Positions 16,343-25,742 of a stretch of 64,000 bases of DNA are shown here, piece after piece. Made by a program: the position numbers and the translations under genes. Positions within the stretch are counted from its first letter, which is position 1. Each line of letters starts with the position of its first letter. The notes under the pieces are model-generated. The model saw nothing but the letters and a program-made list of their open reading frames with translations, was not told where the DNA came from and made no database searches. Origin of the DNA: Rhodospirillaceae bacterium UBA1479 (lineage in GTDB: Bacteria > Pseudomonadota > Alphaproteobacteria > Rhodospirillales > Casp-alpha2); contig DCRZ01000008.1 of the NCBI GenBank assembly GCA_002325375.1, positions 249,438-313,437 of the forward strand. The letters are read 5' to 3'.

Positions 16343-18391
16343 TCAGCCCGTCCGCACTTTCTCCAGGAACAGATCGACCGAGGATTTCAACACCGTCGAC
16401 CGGTTGGATAGGTCGTTGGCGGCGGTCAGAATGCCACCCGCCGAGTGCCCCGTTTCCCTGGCTGACTCACTGACTTGGTGGATGGTCGTGTTTACGGTCT
16501 TGGCGCCGGCCGCCGCCTGCTCAACATTGCGGGCGATCTCTTGTGTCGCCGCCGCCTGTTCTTCGACGGCCGAAGCGATGCTCGCTGTGATCTCATTCAT
16601 TTTTCCAATCACATCGCCGATCCCCCCAATCACGCCGACCGCGTCCTGTGTTGCAGCCTGAATTTCCGCGACCTGGACAGCGATCTCATCCGTTGCCTTG
16701 GCGGTCTGCGTGGCCAACGCCTTGACCTCACTCGCGACCACGGCGAATCCCTTGCCGGCGTCGCCGGCCCGCGCCGCCTCGATGGTCGCGTTGAGCGCCA
16801 GCAGATTGGTTTGCTCGGCGATGTCGGTAATCATATTGACCACCTCGCCGACCCGCTGAGCCGACTGAACCAGCCCCTTGATCTTGTCATTCGCTGCCTG
16901 GGCGTTCGCTGATGCCTCGTCCGCCACGTGCGTCGACTGCGTCACCTGGCGGGTAATCTCCTGGATCGAGTTCGCCAGTTCCTCGGCGGCGGCGGAAACC
17001 GTCTGAGTGTTGGTCGTCGCCTGTTCGGACGCGGAGGCCACCACGGCGGACTGTTCATTGGTATGATCGGCTGTGCTGCGCAACTGCCTGGCGGAGGCCT
17101 CCAACTCCGCCGACGCCGACGTCAGGGCATCGACGACTTCGCCCACACTGCCGGAAAACTCGTCGGCAAGGAGGTTCATGGCCGCGCGCTTTTCGGTTTC
17201 GGCCCGCGCTTTGGCGTCGGCCTGCTCCGCTTCAAGACGCTTGACCTCGATGGCGTTGTCCTTGAACACTTGGACAGCCAGGGCCATGGCACCGATCTCG
17301 TCGCGGCGGCCCTGGGCGGGAATGCCGACGTCCAGGTCGCCACCCGCCAACCGCGTCATGGCCCCGGTCATGGCTTGCACAGGGCCCGCGATGCTGCGGC
17401 CCAGAATGATCGCCAAACCGATCCCCAGAACCGTTCCCACGGCGGCGATGATCAAAAGTTCCCGTTCCGCCAGGGCAATATCGTGACTGGCCTGTTCGGC
17501 GACCTCGTGCTCATGCTTCGCCGCAGCGTGTGCGAGCCCTTCCGCAGCTGTCGTAATGTCGGCCGCGTACGTGGGCATTTCCCGGTCCATCAGGCGGTTC
17601 AGTTCCTCTTCATCATGACGTACCTTCGCGAATACCTGGTGGTAGCTGGTGCGCAACTCCTTCAGCTCATTCAACAGCTTGCGGTCCTTCTCAGCCTGCA
17701 GAAGAACCGCCATCTGGTCCAAGCTTCGCGAGAACGTCTCGAACTCGGCCGAGACCTTCTCGCCGTAAGCAGACGTGCCCCCTAACAGCAGACGCCCGGC
17801 ATAGACTTGAATCAAAAAGGCATGTCCCCGCGCGACCAGCCCTTCATTCACCAAAGGCTGGTTGTTGCTTTCCTTGGCGCTGGCAAGAAGCCGGTCCAGA
17901 TCGGCGATCATCTTGTCTCCCGTGGGGTCAAGCCGGTCGGCGATGTAGGTGTCATGGTCGTGGCGCAGCTTAGCGACCTTGCCAAACCCGTCGACATAGT
18001 GATCGAAGGCCGTACCGATCGCGGTAACCACGGCACGGTGCGCCTCGATGACGATGCCTGTTTGCGCCGCGGCGAGCGCCTTGCGCATTTCATCGGAAAA
18101 CTTGGCCGTCAACGTCTCGGACGCGGCATCGCCCTTCTGCACGAATTCACGAGCAGCGCGGGACATCTTCAGGAACTGAAGTTCCACATTGGCCGCCAGG
18201 GCCAATTCCTCGGCCGCGGTTTCCATTTCCTCGACCTCGTGGCCGATCTTGACCAAGGCAGCGTATGAAAGCCCCATCACGACCAGGAACACGGAAATCA
18301 CGGCAGCGAAACCGCCGACAGTCTTCACGATCAACTTAAGGTCAGCCACTCGGCCAATACCCGAACTGGACTGCGTTGCCCCACCAAACAT
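16343..18391 (-). CDS. Methyl-accepting chemotaxis protein
   Basis: A 682-residue chemoreceptor. The ATG at 18391 is preferred because GGAGG sits 5 bases upstream; longer in-frame starts at 18403 and 18415 have none. A first membrane helix (about residues 20-40) and a second (about 310-335) bracket a helical periplasmic sensor of about 270 residues. A HAMP domain follows (ITGAM-type RSIAGPVQAMTGAMTRLAGGDLDV), and then the signalling hairpin whose tip region reads NMITDIAEQTNLLALNATIEAARAGDAGKGFAVVASEV. No CheB/CheR tail pentapeptide is obvious. It converges on tadG, ending 10 bases away. Confidence 0.93.
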   Translation of the reverse strand: MFGGATQSSSGIGRVADLKLIVKTVGGFAAVISVFLVVMGLSYAALVKIGHEVEEMETAAEELALAANVELQFLKMSRAAREFVQKGDAASETLTAKFSDEMRKALAAAQTGIVIEAHRAVVTAIGTAFDHYVDGFGKVAKLRHDHDTYIADRLDPTGDKMIADLDRLLASAKESNNQPLVNEGLVARGHAFLIQVYAGRLLLGGTSAYGEKVSAEFETFSRSLDQMAVLLQAEKDRKLLNELKELRTSYHQVFAKVRHDEEELNRLMDREMPTYAADITTAAEGLAHAAAKHEHEVAEQASHDIALAERELLIIAAVGTVLGIGLAIILGRSIAGPVQAMTGAMTRLAGGDLDVGIPAQGRRDEIGAMALAVQVFKDNAIEVKRLEAEQADAKARAETEKRAAMNLLADEFSGSVGEVVDALTSASAELEASARQLRSTADHTNEQSAVVASASEQATTNTQTVSAAAEELANSIQEITRQVTQSTHVADEASANAQAANDKIKGLVQSAQRVGEVVNMITDIAEQTNLLALNATIEAARAGDAGKGFAVVASEVKALATQTAKATDEIAVQVAEIQAATQDAVGVIGGIGDVIGKMNEITASIASAVEEQAAATQEIARNVEQAAAGAKTVNTTIHQVSESARETGHSAGGILTAANDLSNRSTVLKSSVDLFLEKVRTG

Positions 18392-18787
18392 ATGTGCCTC
18401 CATTGAGGCGACCACTCAGACCAACCGTCAAACTCACTGCGCCTCCGGTTTCGGAAGCTCGCCTTCTTGCTGGCGCAGCCGTGACGAAAACGGTCGTGCC
18501 TCTGCGATGCGATATCGATTAACCGGTCTTGGAACTCGTGACCGAGCCCAAAAAGCAATGTGAGTATAGGGTTGTATTTCATTCCGGGAACATAAGCCGG
18601 AAGTCGTAGGACCTTTGTCCATGAATACGTCAGGTCACCATCCGAAAAGACCGGCGGGGGGGGCGGTTGGATGCAATAAGGTTGTATACAATTGGTTACA
18701 ATTGCTCTCTCGCAAACGATGGTAACTTGCCCTAATATTCGCACCAGTTGAGTACTTTCCTCCGGGGAACGGAATCACCGAAATTCA
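18392..18787. other. Intergenic region between the chemoreceptor and the RND adaptor gene
   Basis: About 400 bases with no convincing gene. The right half is AT-richer and holds a run of eight G (18656-18663) and the operator-like sequence described separately. It must contain the divergent promoters for the chemoreceptor and the efflux genes, but no clear -35/-10 pair is seen. Confidence 0.5.
18682..18704. promoter_or_regulatory. Operator-like palindrome and 10-base direct repeat
   Basis: A perfect 10-base palindrome TTGTATACAA (18682-18691) overlaps a direct repeat ACAATTG (18688-18694 and 18698-18704). The two copies are spaced exactly one helical turn apart. It lies about 85 bases before the RND adaptor start. 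A TetR- or MarR-type binding site is plausible, but no such gene is adjacent. Confidence 0.4.
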
Positions 18788-20005
18788 ATGAAGACGTTTT
18801 CGTCTCGGCGCGTGGCGCTTGGCGTCTTGCTGATTGCTGTCGGCACAGGTGCCTATTTCATGCTGGCCGGCGGGCCTGCCGCCGACAAACCCGCGGCCAA
18901 GGCGGGCGGCAAGCCAGCGACGCCGGTTGTCGTCACCCAGGTGACGACCCGCACCATGCCGGTCACCATCCGCGCCATCGGCACCATCCAGGCCCTGGCC
19001 ACGGTGTCCGTTCGCTCGCGGGTCGACGGCCAGATCATGGAAACGGCCTTCACCGAAGGCCAGACCGTGGCCAAGGGCGATCCCCTGTTCCACATCGACC
19101 CCCGCCCGTTCCAGGCCCGCCTGCGCGAGGCCGAGGCCAATCTGGCCCGCGACCGCGCCAACCTGGAAAAAGCCCAGGGCGATTTTCAACGCTACCAGTC
19201 GCTCAGCGGCAAGGGCTTTTCGTCACAGCAGAAGTTCGAGGAAGCGCGGGCCGCGGTGAACAGCCTGTCGGCGACCATCCGCGCTGGCCAGGCGGCGGTC
19301 GACCTGGCCAAACTGAACCTGGAATTCACGACCATCCGGGCCCCCTTGGACGGGCGCACGGGCAGCGTCCTGGTCCAGGCCGGCAATCTGGTCAAGGCCG
19401 ATGACCAGCAGGCCCTGGTGGTCATCAATCAGGTCAATCCCATCCTGGCGGCCCTGTCCGTCCCCGAGGGACATCTGGCCGAAATCAAGCGACGCCTCGC
19501 CGAAGGCTCCCTCGCCGTCGAGGCCGCCGTGCCCGACAGCAACCGCCCGCCGAACCGCGGCCGCGTCGTGTTCATCAACAACGCCGTCGACACGCAAACC
19601 GGCACGATCCTGCTGAAGGCCGAATTCGACAACACCGACGGGTTCCTGACCCCGGGGCAGTTCGTGCGCGTCGTCATCGAAATGGACTCGATCGCGAATA
19701 CGGCCGTGGTGCCCGAGCGGGCCGTGCAGAGCGGCCAGAAGGGCAATTACGTCTTCGTCGTCAATCCCGCCGACATGACGGTTCAGCCCCGGCCGGTGGT
19801 TCTGGGTCCGTCGATCGACGATTTCGTCGCCATCGGCGATGCCCTGAAACCGGGCGACACGGTCGTCACCGACGGCCAGTTGCGCCTGTTCAAGGGCGCC
19901 AAGGTGACGTTCAAGTCGGACGGCGCCAAGAAAGCCAAGGGCGAAAAGAAAACGGGCGACGCGGCGCCGGCAGCGGCCGGCGCCGCGGGTAAGGCGGGCG
20001 GCTGA
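18788..20005 (+). CDS. RND efflux periplasmic adaptor (membrane fusion protein)
   Basis: A 405-residue adaptor of the MdtA/AcrA type. An N-terminal membrane anchor (about residues 10-28) is followed by the lipoyl half-motif (VSVRSRVDGQIMETAFTEGQTVAKGDPLFHIDPRPFQARL), an alpha-hairpin (residues 100-165), the second lipoyl half (LDGRTGSVLVQAGNLVKADD), a beta-barrel, and a Lys/Ala-rich tail. It bridges the inner-membrane pump and an outer-membrane channel. The permease starts 64 bases downstream, so the two form an operon; no TolC-like gene follows. Confidence 0.92.
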   Translation: MKTFSSRRVALGVLLIAVGTGAYFMLAGGPAADKPAAKAGGKPATPVVVTQVTTRTMPVTIRAIGTIQALATVSVRSRVDGQIMETAFTEGQTVAKGDPLFHIDPRPFQARLREAEANLARDRANLEKAQGDFQRYQSLSGKGFSSQQKFEEARAAVNSLSATIRAGQAAVDLAKLNLEFTTIRAPLDGRTGSVLVQAGNLVKADDQQALVVINQVNPILAALSVPEGHLAEIKRRLAEGSLAVEAAVPDSNRPPNRGRVVFINNAVDTQTGTILLKAEFDNTDGFLTPGQFVRVVIEMDSIANTAVVPERAVQSGQKGNYVFVVNPADMTVQPRPVVLGPSIDDFVAIGDALKPGDTVVTDGQLRLFKGAKVTFKSDGAKKAKGEKKTGDAAPAAAGAAGKAGG

Positions 20006-20069
20006 CCGGGGCCATCGCCCCGCGCAGCGCCACGGGAAGGAGCGGGCTGAACAGGCCGCGGAACGAACG

Positions 20070-23000
20070 ATGAATTTGTCGGAACTGTGCATCCTCAGGC
20101 CGGTCATGACGACCCTCGTCATGCTGGGGCTTGTCTTGTTCGGGGTGTTCGCCTATCGCGTCCTGCCGGTCTCGGAACTGCCCAACGTCGACTATCCGAC
20201 CATCGAGGTCACGGCCTCCCTGCCCGGCGCCAATCCTGAAACCATGGCCGCCGCCGTGGCGACGACCCTCGAAGGCCAATTCTCGCGCATCGCCGGGGTG
20301 CGCAACATGACCTCGATCAGCGCCTCGGGCACGTCGCGCATCACCCTTGAGTTCGATCTGGACCGCAACATCGACGCCGCGGCGCTGGATGTGCAGTCGG
20401 CCATTTCAACGGCGCTGCGCGCCCTGCCCGACGACATGACGGACCCGCCGTCGTTCCGCAAGATCAACCCCGCCGACTTCGCCATCTTCTATATCGGGCT
20501 GTCGTCGGACACGCTGCCGATCTCCATGGTCAACGAATTCGCCGAAACCATGCTGGCGCAGCAGTTGTCGACCATCGGCGGCGTCGCCCAGGTGCAGATC
20601 TGGGGTCAGCAGAAATTCGCCGTGCGCGCCCAGGTCGATCCCGACGCCCTGGCCACCCGCGGCATCGCCATCGGCGAGGTCGAACAGGCCATCCGCGGCG
20701 GCAACAGCTATCAGCCGACGGGCACCCTGAACGGTCCCGACCGCGCCATCGCCGTGAAGACCACGGGCCAGATGAGCAACGCCGCGGCCTATAACAAGCT
20801 GATCGTCGCCTACCGGAACGGCGCCCCTGTGCGCCTGTCGGAAATCGGCAAGGCCATCGACGGGGTCGAGGCGACCCGCGTCGCGACCTATTTCGGCGAC
20901 CGCCAGGGCATCATGCTGGCGGTCTACCGGCAGCCCGGCTCCAACACCGTTCAGATCGTCAAACAGATCAACGACATCCTGCCCGTGTTCCGCCAGCAAT
21001 TGCCCGAGTCCGTGAACCTTGAGGTCATGTACGACCGCGCCCAGTCGATCGAGGAATCGATCCTGGATGTGGAATTCACGCTGATGCTGGCCGCAGCCCT
21101 GGTCGTGCTGGTGATCTTCCTGTTCCTGCGCAATCTGGCCGCCACGGTGATCGCCAGTGTCGCATTGCCGATCTCGGTGATCGGCACGTTCTCGGTCATG
21201 TACGTGATGGGCTTCTCGCTCAACAACCTGAGCCTGCTGGCCCTGACGCTGTCCGTCGGCTTCGTGGTCGACGACGCCATCGTGATGCTGGAAAACATCA
21301 TCCGCCACAAGGAACGCGGCCTGTCCTCCATGCAGGCGGCGCTGAAGGGGTCGCGCGAAATCGGCTTCACCATCCTGTCCATGACCCTGTCGCTTGTCGC
21401 CGTGTTCATCCCCGTGATGTTCATGGGCGGCATGGTCGGGCGCCTGCTGCATGAATTCGCCATGACCATCAGCGCCACCATCATCGTGTCCGGGATCGTG
21501 TCGCTGATGCTGACGCCGATGATGTGCAGCCGCTGGCTTTCCGATGCGGCCCACGGCGCGGACAAGCCAAAGCGCGGGTTCATGGCGATGATCGAGCGCG
21601 CGTTCGACGCCATGCTGCACGGTTATGACGTGTCCCTGCTGTGGTGCCTCAAGCGCAAGCCGTTCGTGCTGGCCGTGTTCCTCGGCACCCTGGTCGGGAC
21701 CTGGGGGCTCTACGCCTTGATCCAGAAAGATTTCCTGCCGGCCGAGGACACGGGCCGCCTGATCATCTACACGGAAGGCGGCCAGGACGTGTCGTTCGAC
21801 GCCATGAAGCGCTATCAGAAAGAGGTCGCCGACATCGTCAACAGCGACCCCAACGTCGCCGCGACCATGTCGCGCGTGGGCGCCGCCGGCAGCCGCATCA
21901 CCAACAACGCGGGCCTGTTGTTCCTGCGCCTGAAACCGCGCCACGCCCGGCCCGACGCCAACATCAACGACGTGGTGCAGAATCTGCGGCGCAAGCTGAA
22001 CAAGGTCGCCGGCATCAAGTCCTTCGTGCGCAACCCGCCGGCGATCCGGGTCGGCGGGCGCCTGTCCAACGCGCAATACCAGTACACCCTGCAGGACCTG
22101 GACCTGGAATCCCTCTACAAATGGGCCGAGGTCATGGCCGCCGAACTGGGCAAGCTGCCGGGGTTCCAGGACGTGACCACGGACCTCAAGATCAGAAGCC
22201 CCTCGCTGGTCGTCGACATCGACCGCGACCGCGCCGGCACCCTGGGCATCAAGGCCGAGGAGATCGAAGCCGTGCTCGCCAACGCCTTCGGCGGGCGCAA
22301 GGTGTCGACCATCTACACCGCCGCCAACCAGTACGCGGTGATCCTGGAAGTCGCCCCCGAATTCCAGAAAGACCCCGAGGCGCTGAAGAAGCTCTATATC
22401 CGGGCCCCCGGCGACCGTCTGGTGCCGTTGGCCGCCGTCGCCACCCTGACCCGCGGCGTGTCGCCCCTGACCATCAGCCACCAGGGCCAGATCCCCGCCG
22501 TGACGATCTCGTTCAACCTGGCGCCCGAGGTCTCCCTCGGCACGGCCATCGACCGGGTCCACGCGCTGGAACGCGAGATGCAGGTGCCGGCGACCCTGAC
22601 CACCAGTTTCCAGGGCACGGCCAAGGTGTTCCAGGAATCCCTGGCCGGCATGGGCATGTTGTTGGCGCTGGCCATCATCGTCGTCTACATCGTGCTCGGC
22701 ATTCTCTATGAAAGCTTCATCCACCCGCTGACCATCCTGTCGGGCCTGCCGGCGGCGGGCGTGGGGGCGCTGCTCGCCCTCATGGCCTTCGACATGCCGC
22801 TGACGCTCTACGGCTTCGTCGGCATCATCATGCTGGTCGGCATCGTCAAGAAGAACGCGATCATGATGATCGACTTCGCCCTGTCGGCGCAGCGCGAGGA
22901 CAACCTGAGCCCCGACGAGGCGATCTATCAGGCCTGCCTGATCCGGTTCCGCCCGATCATGATGACGACCATGGCCGCCCTCATGGGCTCGCTCCCCATC

Positions 23001-23195
23001 GCCGTCGGCTTCGGCCAAGGCGGCGAGGCGCGGGCACCATTGGGCCTGACCGTGGTCGGCGGCCTGCTGATGTCGCAGGTCATCACGCTGTATCTGACGC
23101 CGGTGGTCTATATCTACCTGGACCGCCTGTTCCCGACCAAGGCGATCCAGGGGGCGTCCGGCGGCGGCGAACCGGGCCGCGCGCCGGCGGAATAG
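20070..23195 (+). CDS. RND multidrug efflux permease, MdtB/MdtC-like
   Basis: A 1041-residue inner-membrane proton/drug antiporter of the HAE1 family. The start MNLSELCILRPVMTTLVMLGLVLFG is typical, the proton-relay pair is in GFVVDDAIVMLENI (near residue 400), and the second half repeats the fold with IIVVYIVLGILYESFIHP and VGIVKKNAIMMIDFAL. Large periplasmic porter loops fill the spaces between TM1-TM2 and TM7-TM8. The substrate cannot be read from sequence. It follows the adaptor gene. Long antisense open frames across it are codon-bias shadows. Confidence 0.95.
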   Translation: MNLSELCILRPVMTTLVMLGLVLFGVFAYRVLPVSELPNVDYPTIEVTASLPGANPETMAAAVATTLEGQFSRIAGVRNMTSISASGTSRITLEFDLDRNIDAAALDVQSAISTALRALPDDMTDPPSFRKINPADFAIFYIGLSSDTLPISMVNEFAETMLAQQLSTIGGVAQVQIWGQQKFAVRAQVDPDALATRGIAIGEVEQAIRGGNSYQPTGTLNGPDRAIAVKTTGQMSNAAAYNKLIVAYRNGAPVRLSEIGKAIDGVEATRVATYFGDRQGIMLAVYRQPGSNTVQIVKQINDILPVFRQQLPESVNLEVMYDRAQSIEESILDVEFTLMLAAALVVLVIFLFLRNLAATVIASVALPISVIGTFSVMYVMGFSLNNLSLLALTLSVGFVVDDAIVMLENIIRHKERGLSSMQAALKGSREIGFTILSMTLSLVAVFIPVMFMGGMVGRLLHEFAMTISATIIVSGIVSLMLTPMMCSRWLSDAAHGADKPKRGFMAMIERAFDAMLHGYDVSLLWCLKRKPFVLAVFLGTLVGTWGLYALIQKDFLPAEDTGRLIIYTEGGQDVSFDAMKRYQKEVADIVNSDPNVAATMSRVGAAGSRITNNAGLLFLRLKPRHARPDANINDVVQNLRRKLNKVAGIKSFVRNPPAIRVGGRLSNAQYQYTLQDLDLESLYKWAEVMAAELGKLPGFQDVTTDLKIRSPSLVVDIDRDRAGTLGIKAEEIEAVLANAFGGRKVSTIYTAANQYAVILEVAPEFQKDPEALKKLYIRAPGDRLVPLAAVATLTRGVSPLTISHQGQIPAVTISFNLAPEVSLGTAIDRVHALEREMQVPATLTTSFQGTAKVFQESLAGMGMLLALAIIVVYIVLGILYESFIHPLTILSGLPAAGVGALLALMAFDMPLTLYGFVGIIMLVGIVKKNAIMMIDFALSAQREDNLSPDEAIYQACLIRFRPIMMTTMAALMGSLPIAVGFGQGGEARAPLGLTVVGGLLMSQVITLYLTPVVYIYLDRLFPTKAIQGASGGGEPGRAPAE

Positions 23196-23275
23196 CCCCC
23201 TACTCCGCCGCCGTGAAGTGACGGCGCGTGCCGTTGGCGAAGGCAAAGGCGGCCAGGGCCGCGTCGGCTATTACG

Positions 23276-24265
23276 TTAATAAAGGGAATCGTCGGACGGA
23301 AACATTTCCCCGAGTTTCGCCCATTCGGGCGCTTGGCCATGCTGCGCCAATGTCGCTTCGGAGAATTCATCGAATGGATTGAGCAGACAACAGGTGGTGT
23401 GCTTCCCACTGCTTAGAACCCGCCGGAAATTCGCGCCCAGCCGTTCCTGCCAGGGCAACGGACTCGGCATCAGCAGAATCAACAGCGTATCCCGCTGTCC
23501 GGCACGTGGTTTCACCCCGCGATGAAGATTGCGCGGCGCGGCGAACATCAATGCCCCACCCGCATTTAGATCGGGAACAATTGCCGTTCCTGCCTGCGCC
23601 TCCGCGCCAAGGATTTTCGTAAGATCATCGCTACGCTCGACCAATGGCGGATAGCTGTACCCGTTTTCTGCCGCGAGGCGGGTCGTTGCCCGGTCTAAGA
23701 CCTCCGTGCGCCCGCCTTCATCCGATGCGCCGGACAGATACACCATCAGGTGCAGTTGCTGCGGTGGTTCTTCGTCGCGATGCCATTGGAAAGAGACGTC
23801 GCGTCCCATCTCCGCCAAGTAGCGGTTCAACGACACCGACAGGACCTGGAAATGACTGCCGTAGTAGTCTTCAATTTTCGCCGTCAGGTCCGGCGATAAG
23901 ATCTCCGGCAAGACCCGACGCAGGATGCCCGCCCGATACTGCGACCAGGGGACGAAATAGGTGTCAGGTAAACCGTTCAGGCCATCTCGCGCCAACCCTT
24001 CGACATAGCCGTCGATGGATTGGGTAAAGGCTGAGCATTCCTCATCGGCCAACACCCGCGGCAATAAGCAAACCCCATGATCGCGCAGATCGTCAGCGGC
24101 GGCGCGCGCCGGCGGCAGTCCGCCGTGCCGCGAACGGTATTCTTGTTGGCAGATACGGTGGTAAAGGCCATGGCGCCGCCAGGACGACGACAACATCCAG
24201 GCGTTCAGGTCGCCCGAAAGGTGGACGTTGCCAAGCGAATCAACTGTGTACTGCGAAAAATCCAT
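23276..24265 (-). CDS. 2OG-Fe(II) oxygenase-like protein
   Basis: A 329-residue protein with the double-stranded beta-helix layout of 2-oxoglutarate/iron dioxygenases. The iron ligands appear as WHRDEE (His162, Asp164) and NLHRG (His248), with Arg258 in RAGQRDTLLILLM placed to bind 2-oxoglutarate. An N-terminal region of about 75 residues (TVDSLGNVHLSGDLNAWML) has no family I recognise. The substrate is unknown. It lies downstream of the GSCFA gene on the same strand with a gap of about 90 bases, suggesting linked function. Base composition is somewhat less GC-rich than its neighbours, so transfer is possible. Confidence 0.75.
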   Translation of the reverse strand: MDFSQYTVDSLGNVHLSGDLNAWMLSSSWRRHGLYHRICQQEYRSRHGGLPPARAAADDLRDHGVCLLPRVLADEECSAFTQSIDGYVEGLARDGLNGLPDTYFVPWSQYRAGILRRVLPEILSPDLTAKIEDYYGSHFQVLSVSLNRYLAEMGRDVSFQWHRDEEPPQQLHLMVYLSGASDEGGRTEVLDRATTRLAAENGYSYPPLVERSDDLTKILGAEAQAGTAIVPDLNAGGALMFAAPRNLHRGVKPRAGQRDTLLILLMPSPLPWQERLGANFRRVLSSGKHTTCCLLNPFDEFSEATLAQHGQAPEWAKLGEMFPSDDSLY

Positions 24266-24356
24266 GGATTTGGCCGCCTCTGACCGACCGAGATACGAAC
24301 CGCGTGAACTCTAGGTGTGACTCATTAATATGCCCTAAACCGCGGATGTTGAGACG

Positions 24357-25661
24357 TCACCCACCGGCCGTGTTCAGCCGAACGAGGGTCTTCGCCGCGC
24401 GGGTCAGAAACATTTCGTCAAAGGTCTCCATAACCTTCGCAACTGCCGAAGGATGAATGTGGCGTTGATCTTCCGTCCAGATCGTTTCCGAACAGACGGT
24501 GACGACCTCGTAGCTGGGAAAATAGAACACATCCGTATTGCGCTCGACGATGATATCGGCAGCAACACGAAGCACAGCCTTGGAATGCGTGTTGGCGGTA
24601 ACGACATGATGGGTTTCGGCCCGCCCGGTGGCCAGGAACGGCACCGGCGATACGGTCAGAATCAGTTTCAGATTAGGGTTGTGGGCGCGCACCACATCAA
24701 TGAAACGCTGCAGGTAATCGACATTTTCCTCGACCGTCAGGGTCCGGTGCTCGATCAGACCGGTCATGGATTTATTGCGCGGGTTACGCGAGATATAGAC
24801 ATCGTCCGGCATGTATCGCCATGCCTCGTTCAGGCCGAGCGTCAGGATGAAAACGTCCGCATCAAGAAAGACCTTCCGAGTATTTTCCAGATGCTTCTCG
24901 CGTTCGATTTCATAGGCTTCGGGCGACGGGAACATGACCGCCTCCCGGAATGGATCAATGTAGATGTCCGGCGGCGCGTCGCTGAGTTTCAGCAGCAATT
25001 TGGGAAGCGGCCGAACGCCGAAGGCGTTCTCGACGATCTGGGTGAAGCTGGGCGTATTGAACATGATGCCCCAGCGGCAGGAATATTGAATGACCGGATC
25101 GTCGGAACTGGTATCCATGACCAGCGTGCCGGTTTCCGGATCGTAGGTCTTTTCCAGGCAAAGGTAATTGAACCCGCGTTCAAGCAAGTTTTTAGCAATC
25201 TCGATTGCGAAACAGCTTCCGGCCGATCCGATTTTGGTTCCCTGGTCGATAAATGGATAGCGTTTGGCGACTGGGATCACTTCCTTCAACGGTTTGCCGC
25301 CGCGCTCCGGGTCCGGCCAGAACACGGCATCAGGGTTTGGCTTGGTCTCGGTATTGAACCGCTCTGCCACCTGATTGACCATGCCGACATAGTCGCGAAG
25401 GCAAACGCGTTGACTTTCGATCACCGGATCCGCGCCCAGGTGATCCAGATACGAATTACAGAACGTGAGAAAGGCGCTGAGGCTGTCGAATGACCCGGCG
25501 TTCTTCGATGCCTCTGCCCGCAGGTCGCGCTTGAAATCCTCATTGTCGAAGACTTGCTCAATCAGCAAGTCACGCGAACTGGACTGCGCCGCGTCCAAAC
25601 CGCCCTGCGTGTCTAGTAAGACGACGCCGTTTTCCTTACCTGCTTCCGCTTGCAAAGCCAT
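24357..25661 (-). CDS. GSCFA-domain protein
   Basis: A 434-residue protein. The name motif is KIGSAGSCFAIEIAKNLLERGFN near residue 150, and the catalytic-like tail reads DQRHIHPSAVAKVMETF with FILTLGLNEAWR in between. GSCFA domains belong to the SGNH/GDSL hydrolase-like group and are often found near surface polysaccharide genes; their activity is largely undefined. The ATG at 25661 is used; GTG at 25670 is an alternative start. About 120 residues before the domain are acidic and helical. Composition is slightly lower in GC than the flanks. It probably shares a transcript with the 2OG oxygenase. Confidence 0.8.
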   Translation of the reverse strand: MALQAEAGKENGVVLLDTQGGLDAAQSSSRDLLIEQVFDNEDFKRDLRAEASKNAGSFDSLSAFLTFCNSYLDHLGADPVIESQRVCLRDYVGMVNQVAERFNTETKPNPDAVFWPDPERGGKPLKEVIPVAKRYPFIDQGTKIGSAGSCFAIEIAKNLLERGFNYLCLEKTYDPETGTLVMDTSSDDPVIQYSCRWGIMFNTPSFTQIVENAFGVRPLPKLLLKLSDAPPDIYIDPFREAVMFPSPEAYEIEREKHLENTRKVFLDADVFILTLGLNEAWRYMPDDVYISRNPRNKSMTGLIEHRTLTVEENVDYLQRFIDVVRAHNPNLKLILTVSPVPFLATGRAETHHVVTANTHSKAVLRVAADIIVERNTDVFYFPSYEVVTVCSETIWTEDQRHIHPSAVAKVMETFDEMFLTRAAKTLVRLNTAGG

Positions 25662-25742
25662 GCCTGACACGGGCTCCCGAATTTTGGGGTAAATTTCTTA
25701 CAGGAAAGCTTATCGCCCTGAGGTTAAGTAAGCGTGAAACCG

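Noticed and set aside
18656..18663. Run of eight G as a possible phase-variation tract
   Set aside because: It is not in a coding region and not clearly within a promoter spacer.
20406..23246. Very long open frame antisense to the RND permease
   Set aside because: It exactly mirrors the pump gene, is rich in His, Gln, Arg and Asp as expected from reading GC-rich codons backwards, and has no domain pattern.
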